From contig OZ038463.1 in NCBI GenBank assembly GCA_964036295.1, positions 12,019,274 to 12,083,273 of the forward strand: DNA of 64,000 nt, given 5' to 3'. Under the pieces are notes generated by a model, which saw only the letters and a list, made by a program, of their open reading frames with translations, had not been told where the DNA came from and searched no databases. Below are positions 61,554 through 64,000 of this stretch, piece by piece; the stretch's first letter is position 1; every line of letters starts with the position of its first letter. The DNA is from Plumapathes pennacea. Its lineage: Eukaryota; Cnidaria; Anthozoa; Antipatharia; Myriopathidae. The translations under genes and the position numbers were made by a program.

Positions 61554-63594
61554 ATGCTCCCCTTGATAGAGGATGAAATCAATCGCTTTTACAAAGAACT
61601 GAATCTTGCGGAACCGACGGTGCGGAACCCTTTTGTGCATCGACTCGATCTGTCATGGACGAACAAACTCGAGGTATTATCCGACATAACCTATTATTCC
61701 GCAAGTACAGTACTACCTTGCTTGTATCGCGTAGATTAATTCTGCCCTTACAAAAAACGCCGTTAGCCGACAAGCGAGAATCGTCCACGATTTGTTTTTT
61801 AGTACCTGTTTTTTTTTGTTTGTATCGCTTGATCGCCACAGGTTTTCTCAGTGAGGGGTACATGGCAGTATTTTACTCTCATTTTATCACACAGACATCA
61901 CGCCGCACTTATTTTGTTCATTTTAAACAATTACCTTGCACCTTTTCAAAATTTTAACATACAACCAACGGACGTCGTGAATGTCGGTCTGCTTATTATG
62001 CGCGTCAGACGGTTGTTTATACTTTGCAAAGTCTAATTCTACAAGGTGTGGTCGAGGGGTTTTTTGATGTATTTCCAGAAAGACGAAATTAGTTTACATA
62101 AAAACCCAATTGAGTAGCATTAGAATGGCGTAGTTTCTGCATTTCGCGAGCGTATCAGTATACAACTTTTATCAGCTGACTACATACAGGTCTTCTTGAT
62201 TGATTAGCATAAGTAAACACTGTGCAGGCAGTGTGTTTATACTGATAATATTGTATTAACAGACGGAATTGGTCCATTATACATTAGAAGAGTAAAGTAA
62301 ATCAGACCGCATGACTTTTGTGTTCTGTTTTGCTGTATTTTTCTGTCTGTATGATTCTCCAGGCCATCTGACAGCAGGGTAAATTATTAATTATTACAAA
62401 GTTGGCCTGGCTTCAATTATAAGCTCTGGCTTGTATTTTTGTTACTTTTGCCAAAACATTGTTTTTTTTTTAGAACACATTTTTGAGAAATTGTCTTACA
62501 TAAAATACACATATTGCATTTTCGAGGGAAATAGTTAAAAAGCTAGATGTGGGAGGAACTGTAGGTCTGGCCAAAAAGAGGAAAGAAAAAATGATTGAGT
62601 GTAGGGAAAGATGGGAATTAGGAAGCAGATGTTTAGTCAACAGAATGTGTCAGCTACTTGCTGTGTCAACCTAGTAATGTCTTCATGTGAATTAGATATG
62701 TTTTAGGTTGGCAACTGTACTGAAGTCTATATGCACTACCCAATTAGGTAGAAAAAAGTATATGATGATATAAGATTGGACTTGACCAGTATATAATAAG
62801 AAAAGTAATATGATATCAGCTGAAGAAGAACACTGTTATAAAATTGACTGTGATCTGATGCTGTGGTCAAATGATTTTTGCAGATTGTACTATGCCTCCT
62901 GTTGTTGTTTCCTATTCGTTTGTTAACTGCTCTGGTAGTCTTCCTATTTCTTGCACTCTGGTGTTCGCTGACTACCCTTGGATGGGACCCCGGAGACATG
63001 AGGAAGCCAATGTCAGGCTGGAGAAGGTTAGAAAAGTACAAATTATAAAATCAATACATGGGGTTGGCATATGGCATTCATGTTTTTTAAATTAAAATGA
63101 CAGGAACAATGAAAGGTGTATCATTTAAGCTGCAGGAATACTAAATTCCATTTCCCAGAGGATTTATCATAAATTATGTTGTTTCTGCCTTTTGCCCATA
63201 AAATTAGCAGCTGTTTAATTATTGATTAAAATGCTGTAATATGCTTTGCTGGCCCATAAAGAAGTATCGTAAAAATATGTACGACACCATGACCTGCAAC
63301 TGTCAGTTTCAGAGTATTTCTAAATAGAAATTGATATTGCTATCAATGTCACAACTCCATCTATTTTCCTCAGGGCCATGGCGAGCTTCCTGCCCAACTT
63401 ATGCAGAGCCCTATTGTTTGCTATGGGATTTCACCGGATGATTGTCCGAGGGAAGCAGGCCCCTGCTAGTGAAGCTCCAGTGGTTGTCATCGCACCGCAC
63501 TCGTCCTTCTTAGATGTGCTCATTCTGTGTGTCCTCAGGCCATGCCCATCAGGGATATCCAGGATTGACAATCTTAAGGACCCAATCATGGGAG
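61554..63594 (+). CDS. LPCAT-type lysophospholipid acyltransferase, 5' part only
   Basis: Three coding exons (61554-61673, 62884-63026, 63374-63594) join in frame to about 161 residues, ending in a GTACGT donor at 63595. The gene continues beyond the window. The ATG at 61554 is the first after an in-frame TAA at 61482. The N-terminus has NPFVHRLDLSW, matching the NPFVH block at the start of LPCAT1/2/4. A membrane segment follows (about 42-65), then PMSGWRRAMASF. The PlsC domain has APHSSFLD with catalytic H130 and D135 (HX4D acyltransferase motif I). Family members acylate lysophosphatidylcholine and related lysolipids at the ER and lipid droplets. Later motifs (EGTC) and EF-hands of LPCAT1/2 would lie downstream, so the subtype (LPCAT1, 2 or 4) cannot be assigned here. 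Confidence 0.85.
61674..62883. other. LPCAT intron 1, no other feature
   Basis: A 1210-base AT-rich intron between a GTATTA donor and a TTTTTGCAG acceptor. Short frames in it have no support, and no repeat unit was recognised. Confidence 0.6.
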
Positions 63595-64000
63595 GTACGT
63601 GCCACCTTTCATGCTGAGGTTGAGAAATTTAAATTTAAAGGTATCATGCACCCCCCTCCCAACATCCCCTCCCCCTTCCAACGTGAGCCATTTGACAATA
63701 AAACAAAAACATGGGAATGTTGTACAGTACATCAAAATGTTTGTAACAAATTGTGAAACACCACAACAACTCATTTATATCAAGCTTGGGAGACTCATCT
63801 GAATATATTGATTGGAATGAAACCATATGAAAGCTAAAACGCTGACCTGGCTTATTAGGTCTACAAAAATGTTTCTTGGAAGTTTGAAATTTTGCTAATT
63901 CAAAACTTCTTATGAACTTTTTGGTGTAACGTTTATTTTTTTTTACATATATTTGATACAGTTGGATAAGCTTTAAAGAAATATAGAAAGTTGAAGCAAA
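63595..64000. other. LPCAT intron 3, truncated by the window end
   Basis: It starts with donor GTACGT at 63595. No acceptor with a continuing PlsC-domain exon is visible before 64000. Confidence 0.6.

Overview
This window is animal nuclear DNA. The genes are split by GT-AG introns and lie on both strands among AT-rich introns and intergenic DNA full of microsatellites and short inverted-repeat elements. The gene content (BTBD8-, EIF2S2-, OSGIN- and LPCAT-type genes) and the repeats suggest a cnidarian, most likely an anthozoan such as a stony coral. That assignment is an inference from style and not from a marker sequence. No prokaryotic, CRISPR, rRNA or clear tRNA gene feature was seen.

Layout. 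1-4.4 kb: an unrecognised single-exon ORF on the minus strand (1152-1616), one miniature transposon and a TTGTG/TTGTA satellite. 4.5-8.3 kb (minus) and 16.2-21.6 kb (plus): a divergent pair of paralogous genes for type II membrane proteins that resemble GT37/xyloglucan-type fucosyltransferases. About 8 kb lies between them with no secure gene. 24.5-36.2 kb (plus): a 15-exon BTBD8 orthologue with two BTB domains and a long disordered tail. 37.2-40.6 kb (minus): a five-exon BTB-BACK-Kelch (KLHL) gene, tail to tail with BTBD8 and head to head with the next gene. 41.6-47.3 kb (plus): a complete ten-exon gene for translation initiation factor eIF2 beta. 51.4-54.3 kb (minus): a three-exon OSGIN1/2-type flavoprotein gene. 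61.6-63.6 kb (plus): the first three coding exons of an LPCAT-type acyltransferase that runs off the window.

All multi-exon models were built by hand from splice sites. Each keeps reading frame across every junction and gives a coding length divisible by three, apart from the truncated LPCAT gene. The genes do not form one pathway: they cover glycosylation, endocytic adaptor function, ubiquitin-ligase adaptor function, translation initiation, redox/growth control and phospholipid remodelling.

The most noteworthy non-coding content is a set of short inverted-repeat elements. These include four copies of a roughly 200-bp element with piggyBac-like TTAA-CCC...GGG-TTAA ends, two near-perfect foldback elements in and after the eIF2 beta gene, TA-flanked elements, and a foldback unit whose loop resembles a hammerhead ribozyme core.
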